The notes beneath the pieces were generated by a model. The model was not told the origin of the DNA and did no database searches. It saw nothing but the letters and a program-made list of their open reading frames with translations. From Acidimicrobiia bacterium (GTDB lineage Bacteria; Actinomycetota; Acidimicrobiia; Acidimicrobiales; Poriferisodalaceae), in assembly GCA_022824805.1 (NCBI GenBank), contig JAJDZE010000136.1, positions 1 through 38,637 of the forward strand: a stretch of 38,637 bases of DNA, written 5' to 3'. This document shows, in pieces, positions 31,682 to 38,637 of this stretch (the first letter of the stretch is position 1; every line of letters begins with the position of its first letter). A program made the position numbers and the translations under genes.

Positions 31682-32569
31682 CTAGCTTGTGAATGCTGCG
31701 AGGGTGGGGGCGAGTTCGTCGAGGTACTGCAGGGTTTCGTCGGCTGAGGGCAGGTCGAAATTGACGGGCGTGAGAATGAACTGGCTGACGCCGGCTTCGG
31801 CGTAGGACTCCAGCCGGTCGATGCGGGGCCGGCCCCAGATATAGAGCGTGATCGGGATGTCGTCGGCGTTCTCGCGTCCTGCCTCGGCAGCGAGGCGGCG
31901 GAATCGCTCGATGCCGCCGAGCACGTCGGGCTTGCCGGTGGTGTTCATGACGCCCACGTCGATGGGCGCCCATTCGTCGGCGTACTCCGCCGCATGCTGG
32001 ATGCCCAGCGGGCCGGCGTTGCCGAGCGCGATGGGCACGGTGCCGTTGGCGGGTTTTGGGTAGATCCACGACTCGCTGTAGCTGTCCCACTCGCCCTCGA
32101 AGGCGGGTACGGGATCGTCGGCCCAGATCGAGCGCATCGCAGCGATGCGCTCGCGCATGGCGCCGTAGCGGCGACTGAAGGGCATGTCGGGGCGATGGTC
32201 GGCGAGTTCCTCTTTGTTCCAGCCGACGCCGACGCCCAGCACCACGCGGCCGCTGGCCAGCACGTCGGCGCTGGCAACGGTGCGGGCGAGGTCGATGAGG
32301 TCGTGCTGGAGGATGAGGCAGATGCCGGTGCCGAGCGTGATCTGGCTGGTCCGTGCCGCGGCGACGCCGATGGAGACGAACGGGTCCATCATGTGGAAGT
32401 AAGTGCCGGGGAGTTGGCCGCCGTTCGGATAGGGACTTTCGCGGGACGTCGGGATGTGGGTGTGCTCGGGGTACCACACCGATGCGAAGCCACGTTCTTC
32501 AAGTTCTTGCGCCAAGTCGCCTGGGTCGATGCCGCCGTGGTGATTGCCTGTCAGGTATCCGAACTTCAT
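31682..32569 (-). CDS. Luciferase-like (LLM) F420-dependent oxidoreductase
   Basis: A 295-residue TIM-barrel oxidoreductase of the luciferase-like family, in the actinobacterial F420-using branch (inferred from motifs): MKFGYLTGNHHGGIDPGDLAQELEERGF, VWYPEHTHIP, TSQITLGTGI, GRVVLGVGVGWNKEELADH, and PIALGNAGPLGIQHAAEYADEW. Substrate not predictable. ATG 32569 follows a TAGGCT box by 7 nt and has no ribosome binding site, so the mRNA is probably leaderless. It is convergent with the thiolase gene, with only 2 nt between the two stop codons. Confidence 0.92.
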   Translation of the reverse strand: MKFGYLTGNHHGGIDPGDLAQELEERGFASVWYPEHTHIPTSRESPYPNGGQLPGTYFHMMDPFVSIGVAAARTSQITLGTGICLILQHDLIDLARTVASADVLASGRVVLGVGVGWNKEELADHRPDMPFSRRYGAMRERIAAMRSIWADDPVPAFEGEWDSYSESWIYPKPANGTVPIALGNAGPLGIQHAAEYADEWAPIDVGVMNTTGKPDVLGGIERFRRLAAEAGRENADDIPITLYIWGRPRIDRLESYAEAGVSQFILTPVNFDLPSADETLQYLDELAPTLAAFTS

Positions 32570-32576
32570 GCCGCGC

Positions 32577-32582
32577 AGCCTA
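32577..32582 (-). promoter_or_regulatory. Candidate -10 box (TAGGCT) of leaderless LLM gene
   Basis: On the minus strand TAGGCT (TANNNT) ends 7 nt before ATG 32569, the same geometry as at 19844 and 26616. Confidence 0.6.
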
Positions 32583-32599
32583 GATATGTGGGCCCGCTG

Positions 32600-32626
32600 T
32601 GGGAGCGGCACGACCCTCTGCTCCCA
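32600..32626 (-). terminator. Hairpin downstream of the glnS-SDR operon
   Basis: TGGGAGC (32600-32606) and GCTCCCA (32620-32626) are perfectly complementary with a 13-nt loop. It lies 80 nt after the SDR stop and just before the LLM promoter, so it may separate the two minus-strand transcripts. No T-run. Confidence 0.4.
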
Positions 32627-32705
32627 GCGATCCAACAGGTCGCAACGTCGCAGAGTCCCGCGCCGCGCCCACAGCTATGGCATCTGTGCCTATTCGTGGA
32701 GTCTG

Positions 32706-33497
32706 TCAGCCGCGGCCGACGAGGGGCATGCCGTTGGCCATCACTGTCATGGTGAGCACGTTGGTGTCGGCGGGCAGTTCTGCCATGTACAGCACGGCAC
32801 GGGCTACGTCGTCGACGTCCATCAGCGGCTCGGCACGGATGCTGCCGTCGGCTTGGGGAACGCCCGTGGCCATTGGGGCCGTCAGGGGCGACTCGGCGTT
32901 GCCGATGTCGATCTGGCCGACGGTGATGCCGTGATCCCGTCCCTCCAGCGACAGGGCCTTGGTGAGCCCCGTGAGCGCATGTTTCGTTGCCGTGTACGGC
33001 GACGAGTTCGGCCGTGGCGTCTGTGCCGACACTGATCCGTTGTTGATGATGCGACCGCCGGAGGGCTGCTGGCGCTTCATCTGCGCGAACGCGGCGCGGG
33101 CGCACAGCCACGATCCGGTGAGATTCACCCCGACCGTGGCCATCCAGTCGGCGATCGGCAGTTCATCCACCGGTACCGGGCGAGTGCCCATGCCGGCGTT
33201 GTTGAACAGCAGGTCCACACGGCCGAACTGTTCGACGGCGGCGGTGAACAAGGCGTCCACGTGAGAGGGGTCCGACACATCTGCAGTCACGGCGAGTGCG
33301 TCAGCGGCGCACTGATCCGCCACCTCGTCGAGCAGCTCCCGGCGGCGTCCGCACACGACGGTCATCCAGCCGGCTTCCGAGAGTGCGAGCGCACATGCCC
33401 GGCCGATGCCCGTGCCGCCGCCGGTGATGATGGCCACCCGGTCTGACGGGTGTGATCCTGCCGCGTGTGCGGCCGTGGCGCCTTGCTGCTCAGTCAC
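32706..33497 (-). CDS. Short-chain dehydrogenase/reductase (SDR)
   Basis: A classical SDR of 263 residues: cofactor loop TGGGTGIGRA, GRRREL at the end of the second strand (basic, suggesting NADP), DVSD, NNAG, and the catalytic Ser (NNGSVSA) with Y-x3-K in SPYTATKHA. Substrate unknown. GTG 33497 is chosen because GGGAGG lies 6 nt upstream; the frame is open farther up but there overlaps glnS. The start codon overlaps the glnS stop (GTGA), so it is translated with glnS. Confidence 0.92.
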   Translation of the reverse strand: MTEQQGATAAHAAGSHPSDRVAIITGGGTGIGRACALALSEAGWMTVVCGRRRELLDEVADQCAADALAVTADVSDPSHVDALFTAAVEQFGRVDLLFNNAGMGTRPVPVDELPIADWMATVGVNLTGSWLCARAAFAQMKRQQPSGGRIINNGSVSAQTPRPNSSPYTATKHALTGLTKALSLEGRDHGITVGQIDIGNAESPLTAPMATGVPQADGSIRAEPLMDVDDVARAVLYMAELPADTNVLTMTVMANGMPLVGRG

Positions 33498-35308
33498 CTG
33501 CTGCCTCCCTGATCTCCTGGACGAACGGAGCCACCGGATTGCCGCTGGCGTTTCTGGATGTTCGCCCACTCGTCGCGCAGGCCGACGGTGCGGTGGAACA
33601 GAGGCACTCCGGAGCTGCCCGAGTTTGCGTCGCTGGCCACGACGCTGTCGGCGCAGAAATAGCCGAGGCGCTCGAACTGCACCGCTTGGCCGGGGATGAT
33701 GTCGCCGATCGCGGGTTCGGCGACCCCGGCACAGAGTTCGCGTGAGTTCGGATGCAGGTCGTCGAGCGGATCACCGGTGCGCTCGCCCGGCAGTTCGGCG
33801 TGGAAGAGACGTTCGTACAGTGCCGCTTCGATGGGCACGGCGTGGTCGGCACTGACCCAGTGGATCGTCGCCTTGACCTTGCGGCCGTCTGGCGCCTGAC
33901 CGCCGGAGGTCTCGGGGTCATAGGTACAGCGCACCTCGGTGACGTTTCCCTCGGAGTCGGTCACCGCGTCGGTGCAGCGAACGAAATAGCCGGCGCGCAG
34001 CCGCACCTCGCGTCCAGGCGTCAGCCGGAAGTACTTGGGCGGCGCCTCCATCCGGAAGTCATCCTGCTCGATCCACAAAGTGCCGCTGAAGGGCACCCGT
34101 CGGGCGCCTGCTGATGGATCCTCAGGGTTGTTGACCGCTTCCCGGTACTCGACGAGAGGCGCCCCGTCATCGTCGGTCGGCCAGTTGGTGATCACCAGCT
34201 TCAACGGTCGCAGCACGGCCATCCGCCTGGGTGCAGTGGCATTCAGCTCGGTGCGCACGAATGACTCGAGCAGCTCGGGTGCGTGCCGGCTGTTGGTACG
34301 CGCCACGCCGATGAAGCCGCAGAAGTCCCGGATGGCCGAGGGGGGATAGCCGCGCCTGCGCAGGGCCCGCAGCGTGGGCAGCCGTGGATCGTCCCAGCCG
34401 TCCACGTGACTGTCTTCCACGAGACGGCGAAGGATTCGTTTGGAGGTGATCGTGTGGGTCAACTCGAGGCGGGCGAATTCGGTCTGATGGGGGCGGTCGC
34501 CCCGATGACCCAGCTCGGCGAGGGGCAGGTGCTCCAAGTACCAGTCGTACAGCGCCCGGTTGTCCCTGAATTCCAGCGTGCACAGCGAATGGGTGACGCC
34601 TTCGATGGCGTCGCTCTGGCCGTGTGCCCAGTCGTAGGTGGGATAGATGCACCAGCGATCGCCGCTGCGGTAGTGGTGCTTGTGGCGGATGCGGTACATC
34701 ACCGGGTCACGCATCTGCATGTTCTCGTGCTGCATGTCGACACGGGCCCGCAGCACTCTGCTGCCTTCGGAATGCCGGCCGGCGGCCATCTCCCGGAACA
34801 GGCGCAGGTTTTCTTCAACTCCCCGATTGCGGCACGGGCTCTCGACGCCTGGCTGCCCGAAGCCTCCCCGCCCGGCCGAGATGGCGTCTGCATCCTGGTC
34901 GTCGACGTAGGCCAGCCCCCGTTCGATGAGGTGCTCAGCCCATGCGTAGAGCTGTTCGAAATAATCGGAGGCGAACCGGATCTCATCAGGCTCGAAACCC
35001 AGCCATCTCACGTCGTCGACGATGGCCTCGACGTACTCGGGACTCTCGGTTGCCGGGTTCGTGTCGTCGAAGCGGAGAAAGCAACGGCCGCCGAACTCGG
35101 AGGCCACCGTGAAGTCCAAGCAGATTGCCTTGGCGTGACCAACGTGGAGATACCCGTTCGGTTCCGGCGGGAAGCGGGTCTGGACCCTGCCCGCGAAACG
35201 CTCCGACCCTAAGTCGGCCTCGACTTGATCTCGAACGAAATCGCGACCGCCGTTGGAGGATTCGCTCAACGGGGCAGATCCTCTGGACGTACTTGATCGG
35301 TCTGACAC
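33494..35308 (-). CDS. glnS: Glutaminyl-tRNA synthetase GlnRS
   Basis: GlnRS directly charges tRNA-Gln. In 604 residues: FPPEPNGYLHVGHAKAICLDF with the HIGH motif HVGH at 55-58, LRFDDTNP, IYPTYDWAHGQSDAIEGVTHSLCTLEF and DNRALYDWYLE (GlnRS rather than GluRS signatures), and the KMSKS-equivalent TSKR at 288-291 in HTITSKRIL, followed by the two beta-barrel anticodon-binding domains (RVPFSGTLWIEQDDF). Longer than E. coli GlnRS (about 554) mainly at both ends. GTG 35308 has GAGGA 5 nt upstream. Most actinobacteria lack GlnRS and make Gln-tRNA by the GatCAB amidotransferase, so the gene is likely of transferred origin in this lineage (inference). It shares a transcript with the SDR gene. Confidence 0.96.
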   Translation of the reverse strand: MSDRSSTSRGSAPLSESSNGGRDFVRDQVEADLGSERFAGRVQTRFPPEPNGYLHVGHAKAICLDFTVASEFGGRCFLRFDDTNPATESPEYVEAIVDDVRWLGFEPDEIRFASDYFEQLYAWAEHLIERGLAYVDDQDADAISAGRGGFGQPGVESPCRNRGVEENLRLFREMAAGRHSEGSRVLRARVDMQHENMQMRDPVMYRIRHKHHYRSGDRWCIYPTYDWAHGQSDAIEGVTHSLCTLEFRDNRALYDWYLEHLPLAELGHRGDRPHQTEFARLELTHTITSKRILRRLVEDSHVDGWDDPRLPTLRALRRRGYPPSAIRDFCGFIGVARTNSRHAPELLESFVRTELNATAPRRMAVLRPLKLVITNWPTDDDGAPLVEYREAVNNPEDPSAGARRVPFSGTLWIEQDDFRMEAPPKYFRLTPGREVRLRAGYFVRCTDAVTDSEGNVTEVRCTYDPETSGGQAPDGRKVKATIHWVSADHAVPIEAALYERLFHAELPGERTGDPLDDLHPNSRELCAGVAEPAIGDIIPGQAVQFERLGYFCADSVVASDANSGSSGVPLFHRTVGLRDEWANIQKRQRQSGGSVRPGDQGGSR

Positions 35309-35314
35309 AGGTCC

Positions 35315-36214
35315 TCAGGCGGCAACGGTGACGTGCGGCGGTGGCCAGACACCTGCCACGATGCCGGTCTCGACCAGATAGCCCATGATGCGCTCAAGCT
35401 GTTCCAGCAGTGCCTCGAGGTCGTCGGGAGGCAACGCATCGGCAGCGGCCAACGAGAGCCGGTCTGTGTCGTGCTCGACGGCCCGGCGCGCAGCGTTGCC
35501 CTCGGGTGTCTGCTCGCCGTCAGCCGTGATCCAGCCGCGATCGAGGAGCCGTTGACACGCGGCATCCCATTCGTCGGCGCTCCAGCCCCGGATCTTCTGG
35601 ATCGTGGCGCCGTTGCCATGACCGCCGGTGGTCATCATCACATGGCATTCGACGGGATCGAGATCGCCCGCGGCGAGCGCGATGTTGTGGCCGTCGAAAC
35701 GGAACTCTCGCAGCAGTGTGCAGCCGTGCCAGAGGTCCATGACATCGCCCCCGCCGGTGCTGTCGCTCGGCCACGGTTCCGCTGCCCACCCTGCATACAG
35801 CGGTCGAGCGCCGATGGGCAGATCGCCGGCGAAGGTGCGCAGCGCGGACGCCGCTGCGGCGATCTCGCCCTGATCGGGGTACTCGCCCAGCGCCCGCTGC
35901 ATCGCCGCCGTCGTGAGTTCGAGCTGGCGGGCCCGGACGGCGTCGGGCTCCATGATGTCCCAGCAGCTCGGCACCGCCCGTTCCACCATGCGTGGGGCGA
36001 AGTTGTAGAACGCCGCCGTCACGGTTGCGGCGCTGACCCTTCCCATGGGCGCTGATCGATAGGCGAAGTAGGCATGCCACCAGCCCTTGAATCCGTCGTC
36101 GTTGAAGCCGTAGATCTCGGGCGAGTAGTAGGCGACGGTGTGAATCGGCTCAACCGTTCGCCCGAGCCGCCGGATCGGGCTGCGACGGTCCTCGGTTCGG
36201 GGAATCTCGCCCAT
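35315..36214 (-). CDS. SCO6745 family protein (HTH-like)
   Basis: A 299-residue protein of the actinobacterial SCO6745 family: an N-terminal region IHTVAYYSPEIYGFNDDGFKG, WWHAYFAYRSAPMGRVSAATVTAAFYNFAP, then a C-terminal winged-helix-like region (SADEWDAACQRLLDRGWI, TPEGNAARRAVEHDTDRL) and a helical end. The family is widespread in actinobacteria and of unknown function; some versions are annotated as helix-turn-helix proteins. GAGGAG precedes ATG 36214. Only 6 nt separate its stop from the glnS start, so it heads the glnS-SDR transcript. TACCAT (minus strand, 36290-36295) in the 168-bp upstream gap fits TANNNT and may be its -10 box. Confidence 0.82.
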   Translation of the reverse strand: MGEIPRTEDRRSPIRRLGRTVEPIHTVAYYSPEIYGFNDDGFKGWWHAYFAYRSAPMGRVSAATVTAAFYNFAPRMVERAVPSCWDIMEPDAVRARQLELTTAAMQRALGEYPDQGEIAAAASALRTFAGDLPIGARPLYAGWAAEPWPSDSTGGGDVMDLWHGCTLLREFRFDGHNIALAAGDLDPVECHVMMTTGGHGNGATIQKIRGWSADEWDAACQRLLDRGWITADGEQTPEGNAARRAVEHDTDRLSLAAADALPPDDLEALLEQLERIMGYLVETGIVAGVWPPPHVTVAA

Positions 36215-36346
36215 TTGTGCTCCTCGTTCCCGTAACTCTCGGCATCAGCGGCAGCGAGTGGCAACCCGGCCCGCCACGATCGCCGCAATGGTATGGCTCA
36301 ACGGGCTGCAACGCAGCGCCTGACCGGTTTCCTTGGCGTGCCGCTT

Positions 36347-36366
36347 GGACGACCGGGTTGTCGTCC
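36347..36366 (-). terminator. Hairpin after the phosphotransferase gene
   Basis: GGACGAC and GTCGTCC form a perfect 7-bp stem with a 6-nt loop, 16 nt after the stop codon at 36383 on the minus strand. The 168-bp gap 36215-36382 holds this hairpin and the promoter of the next gene and no coding sequence. Confidence 0.5.
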
Positions 36367-36382
36367 GCAACGCGCGCGGCCG

Positions 36383-37930
36383 TCACATGGTGGCGATGTG
36401 GCGGAAGGCTGAGTACTTGGGCTGGTCGATCGCTACTTGGTGGGCGACGGAGGTGCGCAGGTAGTCGGCGAGGCCGGGCTCGTCGAGCGGCATGGCCCCG
36501 TCGCGCAGCGCGTGCACGAGGCGCCAGCGCAGTGCCGTGACCTGCTCGGCAATCTGTGTATCTGGGGCGGCGCGGTCGCTGGCCATCGAATCGCTGTCGC
36601 CGACCAGCGCGGTGAGCCGCTCCAGCTCGTAGCGATGCAGCTGCGGCCCGATCAGGCGTTCGCGCAACACGATGTCGAGGGAGTTGCCTGCCACGAGCGC
36701 CAGAAAATTCGTGCGTCCCTCGGTGGCTTGGCGGACCTCGCCATGCAGAAAGTCGCGCACGCTCTCGAGCAGCTCGTCCACGCGGGGCATGTCTGCGGCC
36801 GCGGCGTGCGCCTGAGCACTGGTCTCGCTGCCGCCGAGCGGCGACAGTGACTGAGGTCGCCGACCGATATCAGGCTCAAGCAGGCCCAGTTCACCCACGG
36901 CAGGTTGGAACTCCACAGGCCCCGGGATGATCAGGTTGACGCAGTCGAGCTGGCATTCCGAGCTGCGGCGACCGATTCCTGGTCGCTCGACGGTGGCGTC
37001 GGAGCCCATCCGGTAGCGATCCGCCATGGACAGGCAGCCGACCGCCCACCAGAACGAGCCGAACACCTCCCAGTACTGCACCCGATCCCGATCGACGGGG
37101 TGGCCGGCCACGTTCTCGTAGCCGGCAAACAGGTCTTCGTAAAGGCCGAAGCCGCCGACCGGCAGGTGCCGCTGCCCGAAGCGCCACGAATTGGTGCACA
37201 TCCAGCCCAGGTCGCGCATCGGGTCGCCGATGTGGGCCGTCTCCCAGTCGAGCACCGCATTCAGACCCTCGTCGGGGTCGACCATGACATTGCCGTTGCG
37301 GAAGTCGTTGTGCACCAGGGTCAGCTCGACCGGTCCGCGGCCCGCCAACTGCTCAGTCAGCCAGCGTCCCGCGTAGTCGATCATGGGCTGGGGTGTCGGC
37401 ATCTCCCTGTAGCGGTCCCACGATTCAGCGAGGTATTCGGCGGGCTCCACCCGGCGCAGCACGGCCCCCAAGCCCGAAGCGTCGAGATCTATGCCGTGGA
37501 TGCGGGCCATCTCCTGGCCGCACTGGAACGCCAGCCCCGAGCGCACGCTGGCCAGCTCGGGTGCCCTGGCAATGCGGGCACCCAGTGTCACGCCGTCGAG
37601 CCACTCCATCAGGAAGCCGGCGCCGACTCCATCTTCGGGCGTCAGCACGTACAGCACTTCGGGCTCGGGAACCCCGGCTGCGCGGGCCGCCGCCATGCAC
37701 TGTGCCTCGGCAGCCACGCCCGTGACGTTGTCTCCCTCACGATCCTCGCCGTCCGGCCCCCGGCGCAGGCAGATGTCGAAGCTGGTATTGGGGTCGGACG
37801 CCCGCCGGCACACCAGTCGGTAGGTCTCCATGCTGGCCCCACCGCTCAGCCGTTCGGCCTCGACGAGGCCCTCACAGTCGGGCACCTCTCGCCGGATGAC
37901 CCGGTCCAGCGCGTCGAAGAATTCAGGCAC
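36383..37930 (-). CDS. Phosphotransferase-family protein fused to a DUF6285-like domain
   Basis: A 515-residue two-domain protein. The N-terminal domain (about 1-340) is an aminoglycoside-phosphotransferase/ACAD10-like kinase fold: RLSGGASMETYRL (nucleotide loop), catalytic VHNDFRNGN (H207, D209) and metal-binding LDWETAHIGDPMRDLGW (D228). After a linker (about 345-380) the C-terminal domain (381-515) matches the pattern of DUF6285: DELLESVRDFLHGEVRQATEGRTNFLALVAGNSLDIV. In relatives these are usually separate adjacent genes. Relatives of the kinase domain are linked to acyl-CoA dehydrogenases, possibly phosphorylating hydroxyacyl-CoA. GTG 37930 starts 13 nt after the PhyH stop, so the two genes are probably co-transcribed. 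Confidence 0.87.
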   Translation of the reverse strand: MPEFFDALDRVIRREVPDCEGLVEAERLSGGASMETYRLVCRRASDPNTSFDICLRRGPDGEDREGDNVTGVAAEAQCMAAARAAGVPEPEVLYVLTPEDGVGAGFLMEWLDGVTLGARIARAPELASVRSGLAFQCGQEMARIHGIDLDASGLGAVLRRVEPAEYLAESWDRYREMPTPQPMIDYAGRWLTEQLAGRGPVELTLVHNDFRNGNVMVDPDEGLNAVLDWETAHIGDPMRDLGWMCTNSWRFGQRHLPVGGFGLYEDLFAGYENVAGHPVDRDRVQYWEVFGSFWWAVGCLSMADRYRMGSDATVERPGIGRRSSECQLDCVNLIIPGPVEFQPAVGELGLLEPDIGRRPQSLSPLGGSETSAQAHAAAADMPRVDELLESVRDFLHGEVRQATEGRTNFLALVAGNSLDIVLRERLIGPQLHRYELERLTALVGDSDSMASDRAAPDTQIAEQVTALRWRLVHALRDGAMPLDEPGLADYLRTSVAHQVAIDQPKYSAFRHIATM

Positions 37931-37943
37931 GGAAGCGTCCCGC

Positions 37944-38637
37944 TCAGCCGTCGGCGTCTTTCTGCTGGGAACCGAAGATGGTCGGCGGACCCTTGCGGGA
38001 CCAGTCGGGCGCACCGTGCATCTGGCGGCCGCCGATCGTGAGCATCTGGGACGCCTCGCCGCCGCAGATGCGGCCGCCGCTCGACCCCAGCACACCGTTC
38101 GCGCCGATGTGGCTGATCGGGTACGAGTCGACCGCCGAGTAGGTCTGCAGCAGCAGCGGCCGGGGGCGCGGCGAGTTGTTGGGCAGCGAGCCATGGATCA
38201 TGCAGCAGTTGTGCACCGTGACCGAGCCTGCCGGCCCGCCGAGGTACACCATCTGGTCCAAGTCCAGGGTCGCCACATCGGCATTGGCCATCGACCCCGC
38301 CCAGCTCCCGTCGGGCGCGTACTGGTCGAACAGCGGGCCCCGATGGCTGCCGGGCAGCACACCCATCGGCGACATCTCGGCGTCGACATCTTCGAGATAG
38401 ACGCCGATCGTGAGCGGGGTGAAGTCAGTGTGAGGCCAGAACTGGATGTCCTGGTGCCACTTCACTTCCTCACCGCCGCCTGACCACTTGAAGTTGAGCT
38501 TGGAGTGGTGGTAGCGCACCGGGCCGCCGAGCAGGGCCGAGGCAAGCTGCGCCGGGGGGCCTTCAAAGGTAAACCTCGCGTAGGTCGGGTGCTGATCGAC
38601 CGGCGAGATCAGCCGCCGTAGCCGGGGCGCATCGGAG
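37944..38637 (-). CDS. Phytanoyl-CoA dioxygenase (PhyH) family protein, N-terminus cut
   Basis: A non-haem Fe(II)/2-oxoglutarate-dependent oxygenase. The frame is open to the window edge, so the N-terminus is missing. Visible: the HxD iron motif in VKWHQDIQFWPHTDF, LEDVDAEMSPMGVLPGSHRG, and the distal His and 2-oxoglutarate-binding Arg in TVHNCCMIHGSLPNNSPRPRP. 231 residues are visible; the full family length is about 280-300. Substrate unknown; marine actinobacteria carry many PhyH paralogues. It lies directly upstream of the phosphotransferase-DUF6285 gene. Confidence 0.9.
   Translation of the reverse strand, partial: SDAPRLRRLISPVDQHPTYARFTFEGPPAQLASALLGGPVRYHHSKLNFKWSGGGEEVKWHQDIQFWPHTDFTPLTIGVYLEDVDAEMSPMGVLPGSHRGPLFDQYAPDGSWAGSMANADVATLDLDQMVYLGGPAGSVTVHNCCMIHGSLPNNSPRPRPLLLQTYSAVDSYPISHIGANGVLGSSGGRICGGEASQMLTIGGRQMHGAPDWSRKGPPTIFGSQQKDADG

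Overview
The window is GC-rich bacterial chromosome with short gaps, many ATGA/GTGA start-stop overlaps and many GTG starts. It looks actinobacterial, probably the class Acidimicrobiia (inference). Supporting signs are FtsZ plus SepF with no FtsA in the cluster, a diaminopimelate-type MurE, a Bpa-type proteasome activator, an F420-type luciferase-like oxidoreductase, an SCO6745-family gene, and TANNNT -10 boxes placed directly before SD-less start codons. No tRNA, rRNA, CRISPR array, prophage or insertion sequence was seen.

Layout. Positions 1-933 (minus) hold a 3'-truncated MoxR ATPase. Positions 1165-2834 (plus) hold a small conserved protein, an HNH endonuclease and a lipoate-ligase-like protein. 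Positions 2889-17487 are the division and cell wall (dcw) cluster: mraZ with its own operator, rsmH, ftsL-like, ftsI, murE, mraY, murD, ftsW, murG, murC, murB, ftsQ and ftsZ. murF is absent from its usual slot between murE and mraY. Positions 17594-20561 continue with pgeF, yggS, sepF, yggT and an acidic unknown protein where DivIVA usually sits. An inverted ileS (20558-23758, minus) meets that gene tail to tail. A TraR/DksA-like protein with a histone-H1-like tail, lspA and rluD follow (plus).

Positions 26128-27765 hold a divergent pair, an Rrf2 regulator and a phosphodiesterase/pyrophosphatase, whose transcripts both appear leaderless. Positions 27909-31679 (plus) carry bpa, a conserved unknown gene, a nitroreductase and a DUF35/thiolase pair. 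From 31682 to the end everything is on the minus strand: a luciferase-like oxidoreductase, then (in transcription order) SCO6745-family protein, glnS and SDR, and then a PhyH dioxygenase followed by a phosphotransferase fused to a DUF6285-like domain.

The dcw genes act together: RsmH methylates 16S rRNA; MurB-E, MraY and MurG make lipid II; FtsW and FtsI polymerise and cross-link it at the septum; FtsQ/FtsL/SepF/FtsZ form the divisome. The window is mostly conserved core genome and I do not see an obviously new defence or mobile system. The points most worth a second look are the recurring leaderless-promoter signature, the MraZ operator phasing, the missing murF, the unknown acidic protein in the DivIVA slot, the H1-tailed DksA-like protein with a broken zinc finger, glnS in an actinobacterium, the phosphotransferase-DUF6285 fusion, and a 37-bp dispersed intergenic repeat.
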